A stretch of DNA of 64,000 nt from positions 12,363,043 to 12,427,042 of the forward strand of contig NC_135562.1 of NCBI RefSeq assembly GCF_964340395.1. Direction: 5' to 3'. The notes under the pieces were generated by a model. It saw only the letters and a list, made by a program, of their open reading frames with translations. It ran no database searches and was not told where the DNA came from. The DNA is from Glandiceps talaboti. Its lineage: Eukaryota; Hemichordata; Enteropneusta; Spengelidae. Below are positions 10,945 through 21,861 of the stretch, in pieces. The position numbers and the translations under genes are program-made. Each line of letters begins with the position of its first letter. Position 1 is the first letter of the stretch.

Positions 10945-11373
10945 ACTTGCTGTCAGTGGTAAGAACAGAATGTTGTGCTAAAGAAAGCCGAATAAGGAGA
11001 ACCCCTATTCATTTTGCAAATGAGGAGGAAACCCACTTAAAGAAAATGTTAGATGCAGTTGTTAGAAAACCATCTACTTCTGGTTGGGCTTCTGCTCCCG
11101 TTCTCATTCGAAAACGTGATGGTAGTGTTGTTCGGTGGTGTGTGAACTACCGTGCACTTAACACTAACACAGTCAAAGATGTCTAGCCCCTACCCTTAGT
11201 AGGAGAGTGTAAAGACACCCGAGCAGGTCACACATGGCTTTCAAAGTTAGATGCAAATTCTGCCTATTGGCAAATTAAGATCAATAAATAAACTGCTTTC
11301 ATAACCAATATGGCCTGTATGAATTGAACAGAATGCCCTTTGGTCTTTGTAATGCCCCTGCTACTTTTTAAAG
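10945..11373 (+). pseudogene. Ty3/Gypsy retrotransposon RT fragment, broken
   Basis: The frame at about 10980-11186 encodes the start of a Ty3/Gypsy reverse transcriptase: RRTPIHFANEEE, HLKKMLDA, PSTSGWASAPVLIRKRDGS and NYRALN are typical of the finger region. A stop codon follows. The same frame then continues with PLPLVGEC and SKLDANSAYWQIKI, which holds the motif A aspartate, before another stop. After a frameshift near 11309, NRMPFGLCNAPATF (motif B region) is readable. Similarity ends near 11373, before the YxDD box would be expected. No LTRs, gag, protease, RNase H or integrase are seen nearby. It is a dead, internally truncated piece; the assignment is strong, the exact clade is not. 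Confidence 0.9.
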
Positions 11374-11485
11374 GGTAATTAACTTAGTTTACTATATGGT
11401 GGTGTGAGAGGTCGTAGAAAATGACTACATATAGTTACTAGATCAGCAGTGACCAAACAGACCACACAGACCCAATTACTTTGAC

Positions 11486-11530
11486 AGTGAGATGTCATCT
11501 ATCTTATCTTATCTTATCTTCTCTTATCTT
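11486..11530. repeat. (ATCTT)n pentanucleotide microsatellite
   Basis: About eight ATCTT steps with one CTCTT variant. Confidence 0.85.
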
Positions 11531-11593
11531 TATTGTGTTTATTTCAACATGAAATCTTGTAGTAATTAGTGTTGCTGAAATAATATCTCATCA

Positions 11594-11812
11594 AAACTGC
11601 ATGCTTATTCTGTCATGGCTGTAATTTCAAATTGATCAACTACACACTTATTCTGTCATGGCTGTAATTTCAAATTGATCAACTACACACTTATTCTGTC
11701 ATGGCTGTAATTTCAAATTGATCAACTACACACTTATTCTGTCATGGCTGTAATTTCAAATTGATCAACTACACACTTATTCTGTCATGGCTGTAATTTC
11801 AAGTTGATCATC
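11594..11812. repeat. 43-bp minisatellite, ~5 copies
   Basis: Unit ACTACACACTTATTCTGTCA followed by TGGCTGTAATTTCAAATTGA and TCA. The middle copies are identical. The first has GCATGC in place of ACACAC, and the last has AAGTTGATCATCA, so diversity sits at the array edges. Confidence 0.93.
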
Positions 11813-12187
11813 AACACATTAAATTGCTGTATCAGAAGGGGCACGGTAAAAACTAATTACTTACACATACTAACACACACACACACACACATAGACCTTG
11901 TAAAAAAAAAAAAAAAAATGCCAGTGGGGTTGTGAGTACGGAATGACGAAATCAAGTAAATTTCCTGAAATTAGAGAAATGTGATTAATAGCCATGGGAA
12001 AAACTGCAAAATGAAAGCATACATTTTACGTATGTATCAGGTCTATTTTTAAGTGTTGTTTTTTTTAAATGTCAACAACTATTGCAAGAAATGGTCATTA
12101 GTTTCTATAATAAGCTTACAGCTATTTAGAATTACTCTAAGAATGTTATAGGTCAGGTTAATGAAAAGCTGTTTATTAACAATATAT
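11813..12187. other. AT-rich sequence with (AC)n and poly-A
   Basis: A short (AC)n tract at about 11872-11891 and an A-run at about 11901-11918 are the only features seen. Confidence 0.5.
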
Positions 12188-12305
12188 GGGCATATGGATG
12201 AGGATTGGGTATTTATTTTGGACTTTTAATTTATAAGACAATTTTATCATAGCTTCCTACTTGAAAAATCAATGTGAAATAACATATGCCAAGTCTGCGT
12301 TTACA
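12188..12305 (+). repeat. Dispersed repeat D1, copy 1
   Basis: Matches 57408-57525 in the same orientation: CATATGGATGAGG(A/C)TTGGGTA, AATTTATAA(G/A)ACAATTTTAT, then GCTTCCTACTTGAAAAATCA and ATGTGAAA, then AGTCTG(C/T)GTTT. The similarity starts and stops abruptly, as expected for an inserted element. No TIR, poly-A tail or tRNA box is clear; SINE or MITE cannot be decided. Confidence 0.75.
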
Positions 12306-12525
12306 CTGTCTAGATCACAGGGTGATTAGATTCACACAACAGAGGAACTGCTACCATCCACTTGACAATGTGTGATCTACGACATCGATCAGCAATAGTT
12401 TTAGTTTGTGTCTATCTTAGTAAACGGAAGCCTTGATTATCAGAGCGTCGCATATCACCTTAGAACAGTATATGATAATTTCTTTATTCAGTTTAACAGC
12501 ATTTGTTCTAGAGTCTGTATTGCTG

Positions 12526-12556
12526 TTAGTATTGTTGTTGTTGTTGTCGTTGTTGT
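12526..12556. repeat. (TTG)n microsatellite
   Basis: About ten GTT/TTG steps with one GTC interruption. Confidence 0.85.
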
Positions 12557-13305
12557 TCAGTGTTTTTGTTAAGAGCGGTAAGAAGGTAAAATTTAGATTA
12601 GTTCTCCACTAATTTTACATGGCTTCTCAAACAAAGTTATGGTAGATTGTATGGGAAAAACTATGCAACTTTAGCTCTTTCCCCTCTAGGTTCCTCAACC
12701 TTTAGCAAATACATTGTTGCTTTACCATATTGCTATACCCACTGAAGGCACAGCTTCTTGTTTTGTCAAGTCTTGCTCTTTTCCATAAGTTGGTAAATGA
12801 ACCAGATTAGTTTTGTTTAATATAACAAAGTTGTAACCAATCATGTAAACCCTCAAGCAGCATGTCATGTACAGTCCAGATAAGGGCATTTTTTGTCGTC
12901 AGGTCTCGACATTATCTGCCTTCCTTCATCATCAGAGTAGATTCAAAGAAATAAACTCTGTCAACAGTTTGAACAAGTCAAATGACATTGACAAATAATT
13001 ATCGAGAAATTTGTATTATTTTGAAAATTTAATGTTTTGAATAATTATGGAAGTGTTAACTGTGTGGAGCCAGGATACTAATTTGTGGATTCATAATCGC
13101 AATATGGACTCAGAGGTTATGTTTCTACAGCAGCCAATGACAGGTGTTGTTTATTCTTGGAACAATGAGTAATCCTCTACTACATATGTTCCTGTAACTG
13201 TTGCTGGTAGGATAATTTAGAAGTCAGGGTGGGGGTAGGAGTACTTTGTAATGAATATTTAACAAGTACATGACTATATGTTCTGTTCGTAATGAATATC
13301 TGTGT
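12557..13305. other. AT-rich sequence, no gene seen
   Basis: No gene or repeat array recognised. Ends at the start of a complex tetranucleotide microsatellite. Confidence 0.45.
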
Positions 13306-13637
<332 letters not shown>

Positions 13638-14444
13638 TGTCACTACAAAATGACATGTACTGATATATTACTTCTGTTGAAAGACGTACTTATCTCTGTT
13701 TTCCATCTCTGTCATATATTTTGTTATATTGGATGTTACAGTCTGTGTTTGCTATCCATTATATTTGTCAACACCCCTATCAGTTTCAGCACAATGTAAC
13801 ATGCGTGTTTGTCTAATTTGTAAGTGATATGGGTTGTCCTGAATATGAACCAGTATAAAGTAAACTTCTTAGTTATTGATTAATAACTGGATAGATTGTA
13901 ATGATAGAAATCAAACTGATACAGTTTATACAATGTCATATAAAACAGGTTAGGGTTAGTGTTCGCCAGAAGAATATATTCATACACAAGTTCTCTTCAT
14001 CCGTTTTTGGGTGATTGACAATCAGACAGGTTTCAAATAAATCGAATTTTTTTCATCATACAGTGTCTAACTGGATCTGACAGAATGATCCAAATGTGCT
14101 GGAAAAGTGGAAAAACAGAACTCGTGTATGAATCTTTGTGCTTCCGTGATCAACATACATATATTAAGTAATATATTAGAAGACTTTATGTAACATATAC
14201 ATGTACAATCAAAGTTGATCATTTTGCAAGTTTAGGTTGTTTTACTTGATAGATAGCTAGACTTTTACTGGTGAACACAACATTGTTACTGAGGGAAGTT
14301 GAAAAAGCAAAGTACAGGTAACTTAGTAAACAAACCCTCATTTCAGTCAGAATCCCGTTGTGTTAACAGCAGTGGAGTGCACTTATCTAGCGAGGAAAAC
14401 AGCCTCAACTTGCCAAATGATCACCCGTTGATCATCATATGTAT
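13638..14444. other. AT-rich sequence, no gene seen
   Basis: No gene, repeat array or structural RNA recognised. Confidence 0.45.
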
Positions 14445-15055
14445 AATGTTATGTACAGTCTTTTAGTGAACTCTCCCTATTTTAGTAGTAAATGTATATG
14501 TTATGTACAGTCTTCTGGTGAATTCTCCCTGTTTTAGTAGTAAATGTATATGTTATGTACAGTTTTTTAGTGAACTCTCCCTGTTTTAGTAGTAAATGTA
14601 TATGTTATGTACAGTCTTTTAGTGAACTCTCCCTGTTTTAGTAGTAAATGTATATGTTATGTACAGTCTTCTGGTGAACTCTCCCTGTTTTAGCTGTAAA
14701 TGTATATGTTATGTACAGTCTTCTGGTGAACACGCCCTGTTTTAGCTGTAAATGTATATGTTATGTACAGTCTTCTGGTGAACACGCCCTGTTTTAGCTG
14801 TAAATGTATATGTTATGTACAGTCTTCTGGTGAACACGCCCTGTTTTAGCTGTAAATGTATATGTTATGTACAGTCTTCTGATGAACACTCCCTGTTTTA
14901 GCTGTAAATGTATATGTTATGTACAGTCTTCTGGTGAACACTCCCTGTTTTAGTAGTAAATGTACATGTTATGCACAGTCTTCTGGTGAACACTCCCTGT
15001 TTTAGTAGTAAATGTATATGTTATGTACAGTCTTCTGGTGAACACTCCCTGTTTA
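14445..15055. repeat. 52-bp minisatellite, ~12 copies
   Basis: Unit TCTTCTGGTGAACTCTCCCT, GTTTTAGTAGTAAATGTATA, TGTTATGTACAG. Period is exactly 52 bp (14459, 14511, 14563 and onward). Variants cluster: early units carry TTTTAGTGAACTC, the middle block carries GAACACGCCCTGTTTTAGCTG in three identical neighbouring copies, and late units carry GAACACTCCCTG with TAGTAG. The cluster pattern indicates local unit-by-unit spreading. Confidence 0.95.
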
Positions 15056-15405
15056 AGCTGCTACATCAAAGTAAATGCAGTACACTGAGGTGCCAAAACA
15101 TATCATTCATAATATACAAGAAGAAATGTTTATGGACTCTCAGGGTTCATAGTTACTGTATCAATTGAAAATTTCTTCTCACATGGGCAAAAAAAAATTT
15201 GGAAAACGAATCCCAAATTTTCGCTGACATCTGATCAGCAACATTAGATTTATTATCTTATTTGTTTACATATAAAAATAGTACATGAAGGACAGTTGTC
15301 ATGTACAATATGTCACATGGTTGTTACACTAGTAATTTAAAACCAGTTAGTAATATAAATTTGCAGTTTGGGCTGATGGACATGGACTACATTGAAAAAC
15401 CTGTA
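15056..15405. other. AT-rich sequence, possible diverged repeat
   Basis: The stretch 15172-15240 (TTCTCACATGGGC, then GAATCCCAAATTTTCGCTGA and CATCTGATCAGCAACAT) loosely resembles 54330-54410. No gene seen. Confidence 0.4.
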
Positions 15406-15780
15406 CCCATTTCGTGAACTCCCTAGCTTCAATCGAAATGTGTATCTTTTTCGATTAATTTATACTTTTCATGAGCCCGGGGGGGGGGGGGGGGTGGGGT
15501 GGGGGGAATAGGGGGGATGGGTGATCATTAGCTATCTTCCAGCACCCAGTCGCATTTGTCATTTTCATTATTTTCATTTCATCTTTTTTTTATTATTTTT
15601 TAGTTTGTGTTATTGCGAATAAACAACAATTATTGCAATTTCAATGTTTCTACATAGCTACATCCTGTGTTACACACATACCCAATATATACCCATTCCG
15701 TGAACTCCCTAGCTTCAATCGAAATGTGTATCTTTTATACACAGCTACATCCTGTGTTACACTCATAGCCAATATATCTG
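15406..15780. repeat. Local duplications around a G-run
   Basis: GTGAACTCCCTAGCTTCAAT then CGAAATGTGTATCTTTT occurs at 15414-15451 and again at 15699-15736. GCTACATCCTGTGTTACA occurs at 15657 and, 87 bp later, at about 15744, each followed by CCAATATAT. Between the outer copies lies the G-rich tract at 15479-15521. The 81-codon frame at 15633-15878 is built from this duplication. Confidence 0.75.
15479..15521 (+). other. Long G-run, quadruplex-prone
   Basis: A run of about 16 G is followed by GGGG, GGGGGG, GGGGGG and GGG separated by one to four bases. Strong quadruplex potential on the plus strand. Run length may be unreliable in an assembly. Confidence 0.75.
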
Positions 15781-15934
15781 ACAGTCAAACCTTTCTGGTA
15801 CGTTTTTTCTGGTTTTCATTTATTAAAAGTACGTGCAGAAAGACGAATCAAGTAAATGTTACAGCCATATTTAAATGAACATAGTTAACATAATTTATCA
15901 GAAATAATAATGATCATTAAATAATATTATATAA

Positions 15935-16110
15935 TACTAATGTTGGGTTCTTATATAGCACTTTCCCACGCCATGCTCAATGCATTTTACAATTATTACC
16001 CCTGGCTCGGAACAGTATGTCTATGATTAACAATATAAAAAGTAAATATTTATAAAGTGCCTTCTACAATCTGGATCATCACACTGTACAATTACAGCTA
16101 AAATGATGTT
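15935..16110. repeat. SINE-like 'TATATAGCACTTT..TTTTACAATTATTACCCC' repeat
   Basis: TTCTTATATAGCACTTTCCC, then ATGCTCAATGCATTTTACAA and TTATTACCCC resemble the widespread animal repeat motif TTATATAGCGCTTTCC ... CAAAGCGCTTTACA. A second weaker version (ATTTATAAAGTGCCTTCTAC, then CACTGTACAATTAC) follows at about 16045-16100. I recognise the motif from general experience only; the family name is not known to me. Confidence 0.45.
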
Positions 16111-17229
16111 GGCTTGATGTTTTATACTCATGTGACATGACATTTAATACACACCCCAAAGCAACTTGTAATGCAAAAGAAACAATTGCATAGGTGCCGT
16201 GCACAGTGGGGATGTAGAAGTAGTCAAGTTGAAGCGTTATTTATCAGTTGGAAAATAAACATTTGCAGCCATTAAAATCATCAAGTCCATGTGTAATGAT
16301 TTCATGAGAAGCCTGTTTTTACTGCATAGTGAAAGAATAGCAATTCTTATCAGTGTTCAGTCTTATTGGGCAAAGGATCCTGCTGTTTTATTGTGTCTAT
16401 TATTGTTAGTCTAGAGTTGAAATATGTCTAACTTTTGTGTCAAAAATGTAATGTCCCTTGTGTGAAACACCAAGCCTACATCATTTTAGCTATAGTACCC
16501 CTGGCACAGACCTATAAAAACACAATGGTCCTTATCATTCCTCAACTCCCTCGGAAGCATACATTCCATTGTAGCCTCTATAAGTGCATAGGATTAAAGC
16601 ATTCACATTGCAAACTCTATCCTACCAGGTCCCCAATTATACAGCTAAGTAGACTTGAAGCACAATTGTGGTTCAAACCTTACCAAAGGATTTTAGCCAT
16701 TCAGAAACCAACGGCAGCAGTTACAGCATGGACGTTCTACCTGTAGATTTCAATGTTGGTCACTCTAACCATTCAACCATTATTGACGCCATGTGTTTAC
16801 TAATAAATTCCACAAAAAATTTCATTGTGGATAATTTGAATGGCTGTAATAATTTTGTGATGACTCAGTTACTATAAATAGTTATATGTCTTGAATAATT
16901 ACATTGTACTATTGTCTCTTTGTGATACCAAATATTCAAAACATCTCAATGGTGTATGATTTAATCCCAAACTCATTTGTTAGAATTTTGTCAAACTGTT
17001 GTAAATCAGGTATACACAGTGAATGAACAGGTCACTATATTGAAGGACAGATGCACGTTTTTATATAATGTACAATGGTACACTTTTATTATAGTATTTC
17101 CCTGGGGGTATGTGGTAATATTCAATTAACATTTATTAGTTATCAGATTATTACATACCATTTTTGGTACTCAAGTGCTATGAAACTACCAGCTTTTTTT
17201 GATAAACATTGGTACATTTTAAAATGAGG
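16111..17229. other. AT-rich sequence, no convincing gene
   Basis: Two overlapping plus-strand frames (16435-16746, 103 codons; 16668-16877, 69 codons) show no signal peptide, domain, or splice-site context that I can support. They are treated as chance frames. Confidence 0.4.
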
Positions 17230-17409
17230 TGTGTGTGGGTGGGTGGGTGAGGGGGGAGTAGTATTTGATTATTAGCAGACAGTCTAGTCATTTTGGTCAT
17301 ATACCTGTTTATTGATTTACAGTGAGACATTCTATAAGACATGGGGTGGGGGTGGGGTGGGGTTAGGGGTGATATGGGGTGGGGGTGCGGTGGGGTTAGG
17401 GGGGATATT
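17230..17409 (+). other. G-rich cluster with 33-bp duplication
   Basis: GTGGGTGGGTGGGTGAGGGG near 17236-17257 fits a quadruplex. At 17342-17405 a 33-bp G-rich unit (ATGGGGTGGGGGTG(G/C)GGTGG then GGTTAGGGG(T/G)GAT) occurs twice in tandem. GGTTAGGGG is not a telomere array; it appears once per unit only. The reading frame that starts here is an artefact. Confidence 0.75.
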
Positions 17410-17849
17410 TTATCAATATGTAATAGTAAGTCGTTTATTCAGTACATTAGGCCATCAGCCCCTTTGTACAAAATGAAAATAAATATAAGAATAAATATAT
17501 ATACAAAAATGTATTTTATCAATATTGAACTGCCTAGTGACTGTGACGGTGCTACGTTTATTGATAACAATCATATTAATTTATAAAACATATAATTTTC
17601 AGGTGATATATTTAAAAAAATACAATAAGTGCTGACAAGTACCACACATTATATTAGCCAATAAGTGTAAATTGATGATATGATGATGTCAAATTAAATA
17701 TAACTGATTAAATTTCAGTGAAATCAATCAGCTGTAGTAATTGAATTGAACAAAAAACTGGAATTTACGACATGTTTGACACGGAAGACTGGTTTTTTGT
17801 AGAAACAATAGATTATGTACTAGATGCAAGCTATTCTCCAATATTGCTG
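17410..17849. other. AT-rich sequence, no gene seen
   Basis: No feature recognised before the foldback element. Confidence 0.45.
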
Positions 17850-18200
17850 TTGTTCAGCCAAGGAAAGTTACTCATGACCTAAGGGTTTTGTCACTACGAA
17901 TCTAGCAACTCGTAGTGACAAAGCCCCTTAGGTCGCTTGTATTTTCCAGCTGAATGAAGCAAAATATTGTAGAATAACTTAATTATACAAGTGCCAGTAA
18001 TATCGAAGAAAAATTGGGGAAAGTAATGGTAATTTGGAATGTTTTGACTCATATTTTGAACAGAGCAGAACCAGTGAATCAGATACAGACATGCGTCGTC
18101 GTGACATACAAAATGTACATGTAGACAGATGTTGTCATGACATTGAAAGACCAAGATATAAATTCCATATTTATGGCTTACGCATGGTATAATAATGTTA
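17850..18200 (+). mobile_element. Foldback element family F1, copy B
   Basis: The palindromic core is 17836-17978 with central arms TAAGGGTTTTGTCACTACGA against TCGTAGTGACAAAGCCCCTT. The tail matches copy A (GTGCCAGTAATATCGAAGAA, TTTTGACTCATATT, GCAGAACCAGTG, GTTGTCATGACATTG, ATTCCATATTTATGGCTTAC, GCATGGTATAA). An 86-codon minus-strand frame (17894-18154) resembles the plus-strand frame in copy C over about 35 residues (HWFC..QN.S.N). The similarity then goes out of frame, so it reflects shared DNA, not a conserved protein. Confidence 0.8.
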
Positions 18201-18544
18201 CATCATGTATATAAAATATAGAGATTTATACCATATTTTTCATACAATACCCAAAATGAGAAAAAAAAACATAATTTTGCTTTTGGCCAGCAACCAACTT
18301 AAAATTTTTTTTCATTTGTCTATTTTGTTTTTGTACAAAGCTTTATTACTCACAGGGAAGATACTGCTGTCATTAAGTAATTTCTATTTCACGTGTCATT
18401 GTGTTCCAAAAGTTCCTATATTATTTATTCATTTTCTTCTTGAATGATAGATGGTGGCCATCTTCTTAAGAAATAAATTTAATAACTGATTGAATACTAG
18501 TGTTATATCATAGCCTAGTTTAAATTTCCACTTGCTGTAAGTAG
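18201..18544. other. AT-rich sequence, no gene seen
   Basis: An 80-codon plus-strand frame at 18205-18447 is rich in Leu, Phe and Ile because of base composition and has no other support. Confidence 0.4.
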
Positions 18545-18890
18545 ATAGTAATTTTCGATCAGATAAACAACTTACAATATACATTTACTGAAATTTTTTA
18601 ACGTACCAATAATTAGACATTGTACATGTTAATTAGAGGTCAATTTTATCCATAAATAGTAAAGTAACAGGTTGAAGTAATGATCACGTTTTGGGTGCTG
18701 ATTTTGGGGTGCGGACCTAAAATTCGAAAATTAATTGGATTCATTGTACCATGCTATGTGTAAAGCTATATGGATACATTCACTCGCAGGGTATTCAACA
18801 CGGTTCAGGGTATATGATATGATATTATGAGTAAGTTATATTTCTGACAAAACCGTTCCAAGAACATTCCAGTCGCAGCTAGGGCAGCTC
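18545..18890 (+). repeat. Dispersed repeat D2, copy 1
   Basis: Aligns in order with 41990-42455: CGATCAGA(T/C)AA; ACCAATAATTA; GGGTGC(G/T)GACCTAAA(A); TTCATTGTACC; GTTCAGGGT; AGTAAGT; CCGTTCCAA; GCAGCTAGGGCAGCT. The second copy has one internal block tandemly doubled. Old, diverged, non-coding element of unknown class. Confidence 0.65.
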
Positions 18891-19285
18891 TATTTTCTCG
18901 TAATAATAATTGTAAATGTCAAAATATATTAAATTTAATATTTGTAAAATAGAATTACAGTTTTTGGACTAACCCGTTGGAAACATATGTTGTGCAGATT
19001 AATCCTTCATAAAGCATTGGAAATTTGTTTGATGATATTTAGTTACATAAAATATGAAAACATATATTGTAAATTATTGCGCATTTTTGAGATGGTACAT
19101 GTATGTGATAATTGATGTCTAGTTACTAGCTTTTATCATATTCGATTGGTAATTTGTCAACTTTTATGTTTGGAAAATATTTTGATTATTAGATGGTTTG
19201 AGTATATATTTAATAGAAAATGACATCTCTTTTAATGAATGTTGTATTTGTAATACACTTCTAATTCACAAAGTGAAAGTACAGA
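18891..19285. other. AT-rich sequence, no gene seen
   Basis: No feature recognised. Confidence 0.45.
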
Positions 19286-19286
19286 T

Positions 19287-19412
19287 GTGTGTGTGTGTAT
19301 GTATGTATGTGTATGTATATATGTGTGTATGTATGTATGTATGTATGTATGTACATGTATGTGTGTGTGTATGTATGTATGTATGTAAGTACATGTATGT
19401 ATGAATGTATGT
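19287..19412. repeat. (GTAT)n / (GT)n microsatellite
   Basis: Mixed GTAT, GTGT and ACATGTAT steps. Open frames on both strands here (Tyr/Val/Cys/Met or His/Thr/Ile/Tyr) are artefacts. Confidence 0.93.
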
Positions 19413-19679
19413 GTGTAAACTTAAGGTGTTCAATTGCATACTTTTAAAATATTTCATTTTGACTCAGTAAAGTAAAATGTATTGGTATAATATATGTCAC
19501 AAATGTGCCAACGTCCTCCTACCAAATAAACTTAATATTAATAAATTCATATTTTGTTAAATATCATTTGTAAAATATCTTAAGTGTATCATGGGAGATT
19601 AAGATACATATAGTTATTAAAAAATAAGTACACTTACAAATTAAGGGGTAAACTATCTATAACTTCTTTTTTTTAAAAT

Positions 19680-20024
19680 ATATTTTTGAAATGAAGGTAA
19701 GTCTGGTAATGTCCATGTGACATGATGAAATTTGTCAAATTTTATATGAAAATTGTTGTGAAATATTTAAATTTCATGGAATTATGAGTATATGTAAACA
19801 ACATGATTGCAAAATGTGTAAAATTGTGTATTTTCATGTAAAATAAAAATATAGAATAATTGAAAAAATATAGCTTGAGAGTATGGGTATATGCAATATG
19901 ATAATCTCAACTAAGAAAGTAATAAAACATATTTGTAAAATACATCAATTTCCTAGTTGTGGTTATGCTTGAAATTTTACATTTTGAAAATATTCTATAA
20001 TTAATTAACTTAAAATTGAAGTAT
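19680..20024. repeat. Diverged flank of the 88/119-bp array
   Basis: TCTGGTAATGTCCATGTGAC, GCAAAATGTGTAAAATTGTG and GAGTATGGGTATATGCAATA are recognisable relics of the array unit, in order but highly diverged. They probably represent older copies at the array edge. Confidence 0.55.
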
Positions 20025-21055
20025 AGGTATTTGTAGTGAGGTAATGTCCATTTATATTGTATAAAGTAGTACTACAAAATGGTAAAGTATTAAATTTAAA
20101 TATTGTAAATATTAATGTGGAAAGTGTTAAGTTACAGTATGGATATATGTAGTGAGGTAATGTCCATTTATATTATATAAAGTATACTGTAAAATGTGTA
20201 AAATGATAAAAGTGTTAAGTTACAGTATGGATATATGTAGTGAGGTAATGTCCATTTATATTATATAAAGTATACTGTAAAATGTGTAAAATGGTATTAA
20301 GTTTTAATATTGTAAATATTAATTTGGAAAGTGTTAAGTTACAGTATGGATATATGTAGTGAGGTAATGTCCATTTATATTATATAAAGTATACTGTAAA
20401 ATGTGTAAAATGGTATTAAGTTTTAATATTGTAAATATTAATTTGGAAAGTGTTAAGTTACAGTATGGATATATGTAGTGAGGTAATGTCCATTTATATT
20501 ATATAAAGTATACTGTAAAATGTGTAAAATGATAAAAGTGTTAAGTTACAGTATGGATATATGTAGTGAGGTAATGTCCATTTATATTATATAAAGTATA
20601 CTGTAAAATGTGTAAAATGATAAAAGTGTCAAGTTACAGTATGGATATATGAAGTGAGGTAATGTCCATTTATATTATATAAAGTATACTGTAAAATGTG
20701 TAAAATGATAAAAGTGTTAAGTTACAGTATGGATATATGTAGTGAGGTAATGTCCATTTATATTATATAAAGTATACTGTAAAATGTGTAAAATGATAAA
20801 AGTGTTAAGTTACAGTATGGATATATGTAGTGAGGTAATGTCCATTTATATCATATAAAGTATACTGTAAAATGTGTAAAATGATAAAAGTGTTAAGTTA
20901 CAGTATGGATATATGTAGTGAGGTAATGTCCATTTATATTATATAAAACATACTCTGTAATATGTGTAAAATGGTATTAAATTTAAATATTGTAAATATT
21001 AATTTGGAAAGTGTTAAGTTACAGTATGGATACATGTAGTGAGGTAATATCCATG
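20025..21055. repeat. Minisatellite mixing 88-bp and 119-bp units, ~11 copies
   Basis: The shared part is GTTAAGTTACAGTATGGATA, TATGTAGTGAGGTAATGTCC, ATTTATATTATATAAAGTAT and ACTGTAAAATGTGTAAAATG. Unit starts measured at GTAGTGAGG lie near 20032, 20148, 20237, 20356, 20475, 20562, 20650, 20739, 20827, 20916 and 21034, giving spacings of either about 88 or about 119. The long unit carries an extra segment of about 31 bp (GTATTAAGTTTTAATATTG, TAAATATTAATTTGG). Short units lack it and run AATGATAAAAGTG directly. Confidence 0.95.
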
Positions 21056-21860
21056 TACAAAGTAAATATTAAAAATATATGAATTATTTGAATTTTATGG
21101 AAATATGGGTATATATAATGTTAACACCCACTTACAAAATCAAATACTAAAATGTGTGAAATTTTTTATCTTTGTAAAATTCTAATTTTTAAACTTAATT
21201 AACTATGTGTTGATAATGTAATGATAGTAACGTTGACTTACCACACATATACAATGTCACTGTAGTGATATGAGATACTGTCACATTCCATTGATTGTGA
21301 ACCGATGACAGGAAACTATATTTCTGTACCTATGTTGAATGATGTATAGAAATCCATGTGCTGTACCAACAGTTTACACTCTAACACTGTACACTTAATA
21401 ACATGTGTGTATGTTAAGATATTCACCACCTACACAAAATTTGGCTTCCTCTCAGACTAATTTGCATATGTCAAACTGCCCACTGTCTATTTCTTTTTTT
21501 TTTCTCCTTTTTTTTTGTTTGGTTGATCACAAACAACATCCGCCCCCTTATATTTGACTTCCTCTCCCTGAAGTCTGTAAATCGTCATGACAACTAATAG
21601 ACGTTTTTGACCATCCTATAAAGATACAGGAGAGTATTATGAGGGCACAAATTTGTTTTCATTTTTTTTTCGTTAATTTTTTTAATTATTTTTTTTAAAA
21701 TGAAATATTTTTAAAAGCAGTGGTTTGTGTTAATAAACGTTTATTGGAATGATGCCAGTTGTTAGATTATGTCATCTGTCTGTCTGTCTCTGTCTGAGGC
21801 TCATACACCTGTGGTCATGTCTCTTGTTTACTGGATTTTCAAGGATCGCTGAGATAATTC
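21056..21860. other. AT-rich flank, then T-rich sequence
   Basis: 21060-21200 still holds weak relics of the neighbouring array (GGAAATATGGGTATATATAA, AAATGTGTGAAATT). T-runs lie near 21490-21520 and 21660-21695. A (CTGT)n fragment sits at about 21777-21795. No gene. Confidence 0.45.
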
Positions 21861-21861
21861 C

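Noticed and set aside
16435-16746. 103-codon plus-strand frame
   Set aside because: No domain recognised; overlapped by another unrelated frame of similar quality.
17342-17405. Interstitial telomere repeat
   Set aside because: GGTTAGGGG occurs only twice within a duplicated G-rich unit; no TTAGGG array.
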